From positions 1 to 64,000 of the forward strand of contig CBDCGV010000009.1 in the NCBI GenBank assembly GCA_965216955.1: DNA of 64,000 nt. The letters run 5' to 3'. Position 1 is the first letter of the stretch. Every line of letters begins with the position of its first letter. Origin of the DNA: CBDCGV01 sp965216955 (GTDB lineage: Bacteria; Bacteroidota; Bacteroidia; Chitinophagales; JADIYW01). Shown here piece by piece: positions 8,951 to 17,350 of this stretch. The notes below the pieces were generated by a model that was not told the origin of the DNA, ran no database searches, and worked only from the letters and a program-made list of their open reading frames with translations. The position numbers and the translations under genes were made by a program.

Positions 8951-9493
8951 ATGAAAAAAGTAACAACATTAATAGCATTAGCGGTCGTAATTTTTACAAG
9001 TGCATTTGCCTATCCTCCAAATGGCTCTGAAGTCGGAAATAGAGGTAAAAAAGCGCATATAGAACATATGAAAAATCTAACGCCAGAAGAACGCGCTCAA
9101 AAGATGGTAGATCGAATGGATGAACACCTAGTACTTACAGATGCACAAGAGACTGAAGTTTATCAAATTGCTCTTAAAAAACAGCAAGAAATAAGAACAA
9201 TAAAAACAAAATACCAACCCACTTTAGATCAAATGAAGGCTGAACTAAAAGAAGTGAGAGAAAAATATAGTGCCTCTAAAGAAGAAGCCAAAGAAAATGC
9301 TAAAGCTGTAAGAGAAAAGTATAAAAGCGGCTTAGAACCTATGCGTAATGAAATAAAATCTGTTAAAGAGGCAACCAAAGGGGAGCTAAAAGGCATCTTA
9401 ACAACAGAACAGATAGAAAAATTAAAACAACACAGAGCGAATAAAGGAGGAAAAGGGCATTGGAAAAACCATCCACATGGAGGAAAATTTTAA
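8951..9493 (+). CDS. Spy/CpxP-like periplasmic protein (LTXXQ type)
   Basis: A 180-residue exported protein. It begins with a Sec signal peptide (MKKVTTLIALAVVIFTSAFA) and continues as a charged helical protein. LTPEERAQ at about 43 and LTDAQ near 62 followed by LTTEQIEKLKQH near 150 are the LTXXQ motifs of Spy/CpxP chaperones. Between them is a long Lys/Glu-rich coiled coil (about 75-150). The C-terminus is Gly/His/Lys-rich (GGKGHWKNHPHGGKF) and may bind metal. Family members protect periplasmic proteins from aggregation or sense envelope stress. It is monocistronic, followed by a strong terminator, and divergent from the acyl-CoA dehydrogenase gene. Confidence 0.8.
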   Translation: MKKVTTLIALAVVIFTSAFAYPPNGSEVGNRGKKAHIEHMKNLTPEERAQKMVDRMDEHLVLTDAQETEVYQIALKKQQEIRTIKTKYQPTLDQMKAELKEVREKYSASKEEAKENAKAVREKYKSGLEPMRNEIKSVKEATKGELKGILTTEQIEKLKQHRANKGGKGHWKNHPHGGKF

Positions 9494-9520
9494 TGATGAA
9501 TTAGTTTAGGTTGGTGATGA

Positions 9521-9551
9521 GGGGTTATTACTTCGGTAATAGCCCCTTTTT
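9521..9551 (+). terminator. Rho-independent terminator with TTCG tetraloop
   Basis: GGGGTTATTAC, loop TTCG, GTAATAGCCCC, followed by TTTTT. The 11-bp stem has one G-T wobble. It lies 28 bases after the Spy-like gene. Confidence 0.92.
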
Positions 9552-9577
9552 CTATTTTATTGTTGTAAATTGATGAA

Positions 9578-9985
9578 ATGAAGAAAATAATTGTTCCATT
9601 TTATATACTGCTATTCCTTTTATTTTCGGCGTCTAAATGCGATAAACCTGAAACAGTAGCCGACGATTGCCAAGGAACCGTTATAGAAGATTGTATGTGT
9701 ACCATGCAATATGACCCTGTTTGCGGCTGTAATGGTAAAACCTATGGGAACGCTTGTGCCGCCAATTGTGATGGAATAAAAAAATACACTCCTGGAGAAT
9801 GCATTACAACAACTATACAAGAAGAAAATTCTGATTCAAAATGTAAAGGCAAACCACTTAACAATTGCATGTGTACGAAAGAATATAGACCAGTTTGTGG
9901 TTGTGATGGAAAAACCTATGGTAATGCTTGTACAGCAAAATGCGCAGGTGTAGTACATTTTACTAAAGGAAAATGTCTTGAATAA
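9578..9985 (+). CDS. Double Kazal-domain protein, probable secreted protease inhibitor
   Basis: A 135-residue secreted protein with a hydrophobic leader (about 1-20) and two Kazal-like domains, residues about 35-75 and 88-134. Each repeats the pattern C-x-C-T, then PVCGC(N/D)GKTYGNAC, and a final C in a (P/K)GxC context, giving the typical paired disulfides. Kazal domains inhibit serine proteases; bacterial copies are thought to act in the envelope or outside the cell. The leader ends in SASKC, which might be processed as a lipoprotein, but it is not a good lipobox. The two domains are similar enough to suggest internal duplication. The target protease is unknown. Confidence 0.82.
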   Translation: MKKIIVPFYILLFLLFSASKCDKPETVADDCQGTVIEDCMCTMQYDPVCGCNGKTYGNACAANCDGIKKYTPGECITTTIQEENSDSKCKGKPLNNCMCTKEYRPVCGCDGKTYGNACTAKCAGVVHFTKGKCLE

Positions 9986-9998
9986 GTTTTAACTTCTA

Positions 9999-11249
9999 CT
10001 ATTCTCTAACTTGGCCATTTCCTCTAACAATCCATTTTTCTGTTACGAGTTTTTCCAATGCAAATGGGCCTCTTGCATGTAGTTTTTGAGTAGAAATTCC
10101 AATTTCTGCTCCCAAACCAAAAACACCTCCATCTGTAAAACGTGTAGAAGCATTTACAAAAACGGCAGCAGCGTCTACTTCTTTCAGGAATTGTTCGCCT
10201 TTCTCTTCGTTCCCTGTAATAATAGCCTCAGAATGTTTAGAAGAATATAAACTGATATGCTCAAGCGCTTCTTCTATTCCGTTTACTACTTTTACCGAGC
10301 AACCATATCCCAAATATTCTCGCCCAAAATCTTCCTCCATGGCCACATGCAACTCTGTATAACCAGCATCTTTAAGGATGGAAAACGATTCTTCATCTGC
10401 ATAAACTTCAACATTACATGCCTCCATTCCTGCTTTAATTTTAGGAAGAAATGCAGCCGCAACTGCTCTATCTACTAAAATGGTATCTAAAGAATTGCAA
10501 ACAGAAGGACGTTGAACTTTAGCATTTACAACAATTGCTGCACCTCGATCTAAATCTGCCGAACTTTCTATATAGGTATGACAAACACCTGCTCCAGTTT
10601 CAATAGTAGGTACTTTTGAATTTTCTCGTACAAAATCAATTAAGCTTTGTGAACCTCGCGGAATGATTATATCTACAAACCTATCTGCCTCCAATAATTC
10701 TTTTACAAATTTTCTATCAGTAGGAAGTAATTGTACCGCATCGGAGTTAATTCCATTTTTGTTCATCGCTTTATGAATAAGCGAAACTAAATAAGTATTG
10801 CTATAAATAGCATCCGATCCTCCTCTAAGTATTACACCATTGCCAGATTGAATACATAAAGATGCTACATCAATAGTAACATTAGGACGAGACTCATAAA
10901 TAACACCTACAACTCCTAAAGGCACTGCTATTTTTTGGAGCTTAAGTCCATTATCTAGAGTTTTTTCAACTAAAACTTCACCTGAGGGATCTGCTAATGA
11001 AGCCACTTCTCTAAGACTTTGTATCAAACCATCAATACGTGCATCAGTTAATAGCAATCTATCTTTCTTCGGATTGCTATCCTCCATTCTAACAAGATCT
11101 CTCTGATTTTCTATTTTAATCTGTTCAACATTTTGAGCAATAATTTCAGCTAAATCAGTTAAAATTTCACCTTTCTGCTGATGGTCTAATCGTCGTAACT
11201 CAGCAGCAGCCTTATTGACAGTTTCTAATATATTTTTAATTGTTTCCAT
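9999..11249 (-). CDS. proA: Gamma-glutamyl phosphate reductase
   Basis: Second enzyme of proline synthesis: NADPH-dependent reduction of L-glutamyl 5-phosphate to glutamate 5-semialdehyde. Its 416 residues are the normal length. The active-site Cys251 lies in VQRPSVCNSLDT, and the aldehyde dehydrogenase-like fold is supported by YESRPNVT (118-125) and LRGGSDA (141-147). Its ATG shares one base with the proB stop (TAATG at 11247-11251), so translation of the two is very probably coupled. The third gene of the pathway, proC, is not in this window. Confidence 0.96.
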   Translation of the reverse strand: METIKNILETVNKAAAELRRLDHQQKGEILTDLAEIIAQNVEQIKIENQRDLVRMEDSNPKKDRLLLTDARIDGLIQSLREVASLADPSGEVLVEKTLDNGLKLQKIAVPLGVVGVIYESRPNVTIDVASLCIQSGNGVILRGGSDAIYSNTYLVSLIHKAMNKNGINSDAVQLLPTDRKFVKELLEADRFVDIIIPRGSQSLIDFVRENSKVPTIETGAGVCHTYIESSADLDRGAAIVVNAKVQRPSVCNSLDTILVDRAVAAAFLPKIKAGMEACNVEVYADEESFSILKDAGYTELHVAMEEDFGREYLGYGCSVKVVNGIEEALEHISLYSSKHSEAIITGNEEKGEQFLKEVDAAAVFVNASTRFTDGGVFGLGAEIGISTQKLHARGPFALEKLVTEKWIVRGNGQVRE

Positions 11250-12277
11250 TATAATAGTACTATATCATCTGCATTTGCAACCAACATATTCTTTTCTTTT
11301 TTCATAATCTGATCAGAAGCAACTTTGGCTCTAGCAATGGCTAAAATATTTCCATCAGCATCTGAAATTTCAAACACCTCCCCAATTTTAAAATTCTCCA
11401 TTACTTTATCAATCCCAACTGCTAACAAACTTTTTCGTTCTTTAATAGCTTTAATAGCGCCTTTATCAATCACTATATGTCCATTTACTATGCTTCCACT
11501 TGCTAGCCATCTTTGACGTGCATTTGTATTAACCGACTGAGCAATGCAAAGCGTTCCAATTTGCTTTCTTGAAGCTTTAAGAATAGCATCTTCTCTACCC
11601 AGCTTAAAAATAACCACCTCTACCCCTAGCTTTGTTGCCATTCGAGCAAATGTTAACTTTGAAATCATCCCCCCTAATCCAAAAGCTGATTTTTCACCTT
11701 TGGCCATTCCAAGAATAGACTCTGTAAATTTATTTATTTGAGGTATTAGGTTATTGTTCTCATCTAGCAGGCCTTCTACAGAAGTTCCAATTAATAACTT
11801 CTCTGCACCTAACCCAACTGCCAAAAGTGTTGCCAACTCATCATTGTCAGAAAATTTCAGCTCTAAATCACTAACAACATCATTTTCATTAGCAATTGGA
11901 ATTACATTGTTTTTCCAAAGTTCCTCAAAAGTAAGTTTTAACTGTAAGAATTTATTCCTATCTGAAAAGTGCCCACGTTCACATAGACTTTGAGCTATAG
12001 AAACTTCATATTCACTAAAATAAGACGCATAAAGATTAACCAAAATTGGGTTGCCAATAGCTGCAGCTGCCTTTCTTTCAATCAACTTACCTGAAAAATT
12101 ATTTAGAAATCTTCTACCTGTTCCTACTGCACCGCTGGAAACTAATACGATGTTATGAGAATGTTGCAAGACCGAAAGCTGTCTTGCAATCTCACCAATT
12201 ACCGATTTATCTATTTCACCATTACTAAGTGTAATAGAAGAAGTTCCTACTTTTAATATAAGAATTGGCTTTTTCAT
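11249..12277 (-). CDS. proB: Glutamate 5-kinase
   Basis: First and normally proline-inhibited step of proline synthesis, ATP-dependent phosphorylation of glutamate. The 342 residues contain an amino-acid kinase domain (about 1-245) with LKVGTSSIT at 8-16, VSSGAVGTG at 46-54 and NDELATLLA at about 140, and a C-terminal PUA domain (about 265-340). It is the first gene of the proBA pair and overlaps proA by one base. The upstream spacer to the divergent cupin gene is only 69 bases, so both promoters must be packed there. Confidence 0.95.
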   Translation of the reverse strand: MKKPILILKVGTSSITLSNGEIDKSVIGEIARQLSVLQHSHNIVLVSSGAVGTGRRFLNNFSGKLIERKAAAAIGNPILVNLYASYFSEYEVSIAQSLCERGHFSDRNKFLQLKLTFEELWKNNVIPIANENDVVSDLELKFSDNDELATLLAVGLGAEKLLIGTSVEGLLDENNNLIPQINKFTESILGMAKGEKSAFGLGGMISKLTFARMATKLGVEVVIFKLGREDAILKASRKQIGTLCIAQSVNTNARQRWLASGSIVNGHIVIDKGAIKAIKERKSLLAVGIDKVMENFKIGEVFEISDADGNILAIARAKVASDQIMKKEKNMLVANADDIVLL

Positions 12278-12346
12278 AGCTATTAAACACTAAATTACAA
12301 AGGTATTTTAAGGAAAAGGTTAAGTTTTAAGTTAAGAAAACAAAGA

Positions 12347-12838
12347 ATGATAAATAAAGCAGCATATTATATTAATCATTTTAACATGATTCCACATCCA
12401 GAAGGTGGATACTATACTTCTATGTTTCGCTCAAATGAGACAATAGAAAAGCATGCTTTGCCAACCAGATATTTTGGAAAACGCCATTTATATTCTTCCA
12501 TCTATTTTTTAATTACAAATGACAACCCATCTACATTTCATCGATTACAAACTGATGAAATCTGGCATTTATACGATGGAGAGGTTGAAATTCATACCAT
12601 TAATAGTGAAGGAGTTCTAAATTCAACTATGCTTACCAATAAAAGCCATAAAGCATGTTTCCAAGCATTAGTTCCTAAACAACATTGGTTGGCTGCAGAA
12701 ACCAACCATTTTGCATTGATTGGGTGCACATTAGCTCCAGGTTTTGAATTTGAAGATTTTGAAATAAAAAAGAGGGACGAATTACTGTCCCTCTTTCCTA
12801 ACCATAAAACTATTATTGAAAAACTGGCTACACCTTAA
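12347..12838 (+). CDS. Cupin-superfamily protein, DUF985 type
   Basis: A 163-residue single-domain cupin of the DUF985 family, found widely but without an established reaction. Signatures are MIPHPEGGYYTSMFRS near residue 14-29, SSIYFLI, FHRLQTDEIWHLYDGE (about 63-78), where the histidines are candidate metal or ligand contacts, and LAPGFEFEDFE near the C-terminus. It is divergent from proB and convergent with amt. The final TAA overlaps the amt stop: both genes end within the same TTAA at 12835-12838, so no terminator separates them. Confidence 0.82.
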   Translation: MINKAAYYINHFNMIPHPEGGYYTSMFRSNETIEKHALPTRYFGKRHLYSSIYFLITNDNPSTFHRLQTDEIWHLYDGEVEIHTINSEGVLNSTMLTNKSHKACFQALVPKQHWLAAETNHFALIGCTLAPGFEFEDFEIKKRDELLSLFPNHKTIIEKLATP

Positions 12839-14106
12839 AGATTTGTTCCATCTGCTGGTGTTACAATAAAGTTTGGATATGCCTCCATGTTGTGCTCAGC
12901 TAAATCTAAGCCTTCTAATTCATGCTCTTTTGAAACTCTAATTCCAATACTTTTCTTCATAAGGAAGAATATTATAAAAGCTGGAATAAAAGCACCCAAT
13001 CCATAGGCGACAACACCTAAAAGTTGAACTCCAAAACCAATCTCAGGTACTAAAATACCAACGGCTAAAGTTCCCCAAATTCCGCAAATAAGATGCACTG
13101 ATGTTGCTCCAACTGGATCATCCAACTTCAATTTATCAAACATGGAAACGGATAACGGGATTAACACACCAGCAACTCCTCCAGCGATCATTGCAGTCAT
13201 TGGAGTAAACAAATCTGCTCCTGCAGTAATACCTACCAAACCACCTAAAATTCCGTTAAAGGCCATAGAAAGATCATATGTTTTGAATAACACTTTAGCC
13301 GTAATTACAGAGGTAATCGCTCCAGCACATGCACCAATAGCAGTAGTAACAAAAACTAATCCTATTCCACCGGGATCAGCACTTAATACAGATCCTCCAT
13401 TAAAGCCAAACCATCCAAAGAATAATAAGAAAACACCTATTGCTGCAAACGGCATACTATGACCCGGAATTGGTTTCATTTTTCCATTGATATATTTTCC
13501 GGTTCGTGGTCCCAATAGCATAATTCCAGCTAATGCGGCCCAACCACCAACAGAATGAACTAAGGTAGAACCCGCAAAATCATAAAATCCTTTACTATCA
13601 AGCCATCCAGCACCCCACTTCCAGCTTCCTAAAATTGGATAAAAAATAGCTACAAAAATTACAGAGAAAGTAAGGAAGGGGCCTAACTTAATCCTCTCTG
13701 CAACCGCTCCTGAAACTATTGTTGCGGCAGTTGCAGCAAACATTGCTTGAAAAATAAAATCTGCCCAATAACCGTAAGTTCCATCCGCATATGCTATTAA
13801 GCCTGCAGCTCCTTCTGGTGATGATATCCATGGCCCTGCAAATCCCAAAAAGCCATTAAAATCTCCAGGATACATCAAATTGAACCCACAAATGGCATAA
13901 GTCAATACTCCTATTGGAAGTATTAGCGCATTTTTAAACAAAACGTTCACAACGTTTTTTGAGCGCACAAATCCAATTTCTAATGCAGAAAACCCTAAGT
14001 GCATAATAAAAACAAGCGCTGCCGCCAATAATATCCATAAATTATGTATCATATGATCAGACTGTCCAACCATACTTGCTACTCCTTCTAATGTTAATTC
14101 TTCCAT
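12835..14106 (-). CDS. amt: Ammonium transporter Amt
   Basis: Membrane channel for ammonium with eleven predicted membrane helices in 423 residues. The twin histidines of the conduction pore are visible in STLVHSVGG and ATSVHLICG, and the family signature GFNGGS follows FFGWF. The cytoplasmic tail GLDLAEHNMEAYP is the regulatory segment that P-II proteins act on. The P-II gene glnK lies 24 bases upstream on the same strand, the standard pairing for nitrogen-limited uptake. There is no obvious signal peptide beyond the first helix. Confidence 0.95.
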   Translation of the reverse strand: MEELTLEGVASMVGQSDHMIHNLWILLAAALVFIMHLGFSALEIGFVRSKNVVNVLFKNALILPIGVLTYAICGFNLMYPGDFNGFLGFAGPWISSPEGAAGLIAYADGTYGYWADFIFQAMFAATAATIVSGAVAERIKLGPFLTFSVIFVAIFYPILGSWKWGAGWLDSKGFYDFAGSTLVHSVGGWAALAGIMLLGPRTGKYINGKMKPIPGHSMPFAAIGVFLLFFGWFGFNGGSVLSADPGGIGLVFVTTAIGACAGAITSVITAKVLFKTYDLSMAFNGILGGLVGITAGADLFTPMTAMIAGGVAGVLIPLSVSMFDKLKLDDPVGATSVHLICGIWGTLAVGILVPEIGFGVQLLGVVAYGLGAFIPAFIIFFLMKKSIGIRVSKEHELEGLDLAEHNMEAYPNFIVTPADGTNL

Positions 14107-14130
14107 AACTCTTTTTTTACTTTTTAATAT

Positions 14131-14469
14131 TTAGACAGCTTCTGTGCCTCTTTCCCCTGTTCTTATTCTTATTACATCTTCCAAGCCAGTAATGTAAATT
14201 TTACCATCTCCAATGGTTCCTGTTTTACCAGTACTTGTTATTGCACTCACTGCATCTTCTACTTGAGATTCGGCCAATAAAATTTCTAATTTATACCTAG
14301 CTATATATCCCGCATCATAAACGGCCCCTCGATAAACTTTCTTTTCTCCTTTCTGTAAACCAAACCCCCTTACCTCGTAATAGGTAAAGAAATTAATTCC
14401 TGCATCGGCTAAGGCTTCTTTGACTTCCTCAAATTTTGATGCTCTAATTATCGCCACTACTTTTTTCAT
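14131..14469 (-). CDS. glnK: P-II signal protein GlnK
   Basis: Trimeric nitrogen sensor that binds ATP/ADP and 2-oxoglutarate and blocks the neighbouring Amt. I start it at the ATG at 14469 (MKKVVAIIRA), giving the classic 112 residues; an upstream in-frame extension is AT-rich and carries the promoter box. The T-loop has GFGLQKG and YRGAVY with Tyr51 kept. The B-loop GKTGTIGDGK keeps Lys90 and the C-loop RIRTGERG keeps both arginines, so nucleotide binding should work. Compared with E. coli GlnB, Lys58, which contacts 2-oxoglutarate, is Arg, and residue 85 is Thr in place of Lys. It is cotranscribed with amt. Confidence 0.93.
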   Translation of the reverse strand: MKKVVAIIRASKFEEVKEALADAGINFFTYYEVRGFGLQKGEKKVYRGAVYDAGYIARYKLEILLAESQVEDAVSAITSTGKTGTIGDGKIYITGLEDVIRIRTGERGTEAV

Positions 14470-14498
14470 AATTTTTCGTTTTATTAACAAATTCAATT

Positions 14499-14506
14499 CA
14501 AATATA
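14499..14506 (-). promoter_or_regulatory. Promoter -7 box TATATTTG for glnK-amt
   Basis: TATATTTG on the minus strand fits TAnnTTTG and lies 30 bases upstream of the glnK ATG. No convincing -33 element is seen at 17-20 bases, so this is a partial match. Confidence 0.4.
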
Positions 14507-14641
14507 TATACATTTTTAACAAAAAAAATAATAAACAATTATAATTTACAATTATTTTAAACTAAAAATACTTAATCAAACAATTGTGGTAAATATTATT
14601 CATATATTTTATTTTATAAATCATATTTCCCAAAAGACCTT

Positions 14642-14649
14642 TATTTTTG
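14642..14649 (+). promoter_or_regulatory. Promoter -7 box TATTTTTG for the RsmB-like gene
   Basis: An exact TAnnTTTG match ending ten bases before the ATG at 14659. It supports translation starting at 14659 rather than at later in-frame codons. A -33 TTG is not evident. Confidence 0.4.
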
Positions 14650-14658
14650 CTACCTATA

Positions 14659-15865
14659 ATGCAATCTATTCACATCCACAAGCCACAATTAAAGGCCATT
14701 GAGCATATCCTTCTCACCACCTTTTTTATCAATGGGCATATTTCAAAAAAAAGGACCTTACGGAGATAAAGCCATTCAAAACTTCTTTAAAAGAAATAAG
14801 CAGTTAGGATCAAGGGATAGAAAAATCATTGCTTCAACTGTTTACTATATAATTAGATGGTGGAAGAAATTATGGTATGCGATAGATCATTCACCAACAA
14901 ATGAGGCTAAGCAACTTCAAAAAATAATTTCGGCTGCACTGCAAATAAACTATATCGTAAAAAACAAAAAAGAATTAGCCACTATTCCTAGTAATTTTAA
15001 CACAACTTATAATGCCATAGACTTAGATATAGCAATAAAAGAGTCTATCCCCAATTGGTTACATGAAATCGGAAAACATCAATATAATAAGGACTGGAAA
15101 CAAATAATAGAAGCGCTTAATCAAACAGCTCCCTTAACAATTAGAACCAATACATTAAAAACCTCCGTAGAAGGCCTAAAAGTAAAATTCGCAGAGAAAA
15201 ATATTAATGTAAAAAAAGGAAAGATTTCTAATCAGTCACTAATTATTGAGCAACGTCAATCATTGCTACATGACAAATTGTTTTTATCAGGACATTTCGA
15301 ATTTCAAGATGAGGGATCACAAAAAGTGGGAATGATTTGCAATCCAAAACCAGGAATGACGATAATAGATTATTGTGCCGGTGGCGGTGGAAAAAGTCTA
15401 CACTTAGCTGCTCTAATGAAAAACCAAGGGCAAATTTATGCCGCTGACCTGCATCAAAACAGATTAAATGAATTAAAGAAGAGAATGAAAAGGGCAGGTA
15501 CTACTATTATCTCTTGTATCGATTTAAACGAATTGCCAAACAATGCAGATTTAGTTTTATTGGATGTCCCATGTTCGGGTTTAGGAACTTTAAAAAGAAA
15601 ACCTGACCTAAAATGGAAACTAACCAAATCTAAAATCGACAAGTACCTACAAATTCAAAGAGAAATCCTAGAAAAAAGTAAATATTTGGTAAAAATCGGA
15701 GGCCATCTAGTTTATGCTACATGTAGCATATTATTATCAGAAGGGGAAAACCAAATTCAATGGTTTCTCGAACAAAATTCTAATTTTTCTTTGGAAACAG
15801 AAGAGCGTATTCATCCATTTAGTTCAGATGGATTCTATATTGCCAAATTACAAAACAATACTTAG
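14659..15865 (+). CDS. RsmB/NOP-family RNA m5C methyltransferase, frameshifted near the N-terminus
   Basis: SAM-dependent cytosine-C5 methyltransferase acting on rRNA or tRNA. The main frame shows the SAM site DYCAGGGGKSLHLAA, the motif IV LLDVPCSGLG and the motif VI YATCSI with the catalytic cysteine pair, and ends at about 400 residues, the usual length. The natural N-terminus (IHKPQLKAIEHILLTTFF) is encoded from the ATG at 14659 but is one frame off the rest. Removing one A from the A8 run at 14745-14752 joins it to KGPYGDKAIQNFF. The span of 1207 bases is 402 codons plus one base, as expected for one inserted base. If the shift is real, a shorter product could start at an ATG at 14732. 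Confidence 0.8.
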
Positions 15866-15881
15866 CCACTTTATAGCTCAA

Positions 15882-15920
15882 ATACATTTATGCATGCATA
15901 AAAACTAATTATAAATGTAT
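15882..15920. repeat. Nested inverted repeats between convergent genes
   Basis: A 16-bp perfect palindrome TTTATGCATGCATAAA (15887-15902) overlaps a 10-bp inverted repeat ATACATTTAT (15882-15891) / ATAAATGTAT (15911-15920), whose second arm includes the last codons and stop of the lpdA frame. It may act as a weak bidirectional terminator. It is AT-rich and has no T-tract. Confidence 0.4.
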
Positions 15921-17308
15921 CACTTCTCCCAAAGCAGCAGCCGTAGCTTCCATAATTGCCTCACTCATTGTTGGATGTGGATGTATCGAGTGTAATATTT
16001 CATAGGCTGTTGTTTCTAGCTTTCTGGCTACAACAATCTCAGCAATCATGTCTGTAACATTAGCACCTATCAGATGTGCGCCAAGGAGCTCTCCATATTT
16101 TTTATCAAAAATAATTTTAACAAAACCTTCATTGCTACCAATCGCTGAAGCCTTTCCAGAAGCTGAAAAAGGAAACTTCCCAACTGCTATCTCATATCCT
16201 TCTTTTTCTGCCTGCTGCTCAGTTATTCCAACTGATGCAACCTCTGGAGCACCGTATACACAGGAAGGAATGTTTTTATAGTCAATAATTTCTGTAGACC
16301 TTCCAGACAAATGTTCTACACAAACAATCCCTTCAGCTGAGGCAACATGAGCTAATGCAGGGCCATTTACAACATCACCAATAGCATAGAATCCATCAAT
16401 ATTGGTAGCATAGTGTTGGTTGATCGCGACCTTACCTTTTGACACTTTTATTCCTACATCCTCTAAACCAATATTTTCGATATTTGCTTTTTACCACCAG
16501 TAGCTACAAGCACTTTACTAGCCTTTAAAATATGTGTAGCCTTATCCTTTTGATAAACAAGCTTTCCTCTCCTTTTTATTATTTACTACTTCCTTTACCG
16601 AAGCACTTGTAATTATTTTAATGCCTCTTTTGATAAACAATCGTTCTAATTCTTTAGAAAACATCTTTATCTTCTAATGGTAAAAATACTATTTGCATAT
16701 TCTATTAAAGTAACTTCTGAACCCAACCTATTATACAAGTGTGCAAATTCGACACCAATAGCCCCAGCCCCAACAATAGCAATGCTCTTTGGGATTCTTG
16801 TCATTTTCAATGCTCCAACATAATCTAGTATTTGCTTATTATCAATTTGAACACCAGGTAAAGATTTTGCACTTCCCCCCGTAGCAATGATAATATAGCG
16901 AGCCATAAATATTTTAATCCGTGAATCTTCGAATGTAACCTCGATCTTTTTTACCCTGGTTTAACCTTTCCATAGCCTTTTATAATTTCTATGTTGTTTT
17001 TTTTAAGTAAAAAAACCGTACTCCATTGCTCATCTTATCTGCAACCTTCCTACTCCGTTTAAACCATAGCATTCAGACTTGGTTTTTACCAGCCCCACTT
17101 CAATTCCAAAAGTCGAAGCTTCTTCTATTTCATGAAGCACATGTACTGATTTAAGCAATGCCTTGGTTGGAATACAGCCCCAATTTAAACAAACGCCTCC
17201 TAAGTTTCTTTTCTCAACAATAGCAACCTTAAATCCAAGTTGTGCTGCCCTAATTGCAGCAACGTAACCACCTGGTCCAGATCCTAACACTATAATATCA
17301 TAATCCAT
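15909..17308 (-). pseudogene. lpdA: Dihydrolipoyl dehydrogenase with eight apparent homopolymer indels
   Basis: The E3 flavoprotein of 2-oxoacid dehydrogenase complexes. All parts are present in order: FAD site LGSGPGGYVAA and redox pair in GGVCLNWGCIPTK at the N-terminus, NAD site VGAGAIGVEFA in the middle, and the C-terminal interface with the catalytic HPHPTMSEA and the GEVIHL end. The reading frame breaks repeatedly between about 17087 and 16488. I can restore it with eight single-base changes, each in a run of three or more equal bases: 17083-17087, 17061-17063, 17009-17015, 16954-16956, 16682-16686, 16658-16661, 16563-16565 and 16488-16492. Five are extra and three missing bases, so the net is +2. 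The 1400-base span then becomes 1398 bases, exactly 465 residues plus stop. Sequencing error is likelier than decay. Confidence 0.88.
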
Positions 17309-17317
17309 ATAATATCC

Positions 17318-17344
17318 TTGAAAAAAACAATTTAACTAATTTTG
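17318..17344 (+). promoter_or_regulatory. Promoter TTG-N16-TAATTTTG for the amidohydrolase
   Basis: TTG (17318-17320) and TAATTTTG (17337-17344) fit the Bacteroidota -33/-7 consensus with a 16-base spacer. The ATG at 17351 lies six bases after the box, so the transcript would be leaderless or nearly so. It also rules out the TTG at 17342, which is part of the box. Confidence 0.6.
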
Positions 17345-17350
17345 TACACA

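Noticed and set aside
13142..13462. Plus-strand frame of 106 codons opposite amt
   Set aside because: Pro/Ala/Ile-rich antisense of a membrane transporter; no independent signal.
15887..15902. 16-bp palindrome as a recombination or phage attachment site
   Set aside because: No integrase, tRNA or second copy of the site was seen; a terminator between convergent genes is more likely.
16954..17087. Programmed frameshifting in lpdA
   Set aside because: Eight shifts of both signs within 600 bases cannot be programmed; all are at homopolymers, so sequencing error is the simpler reading.
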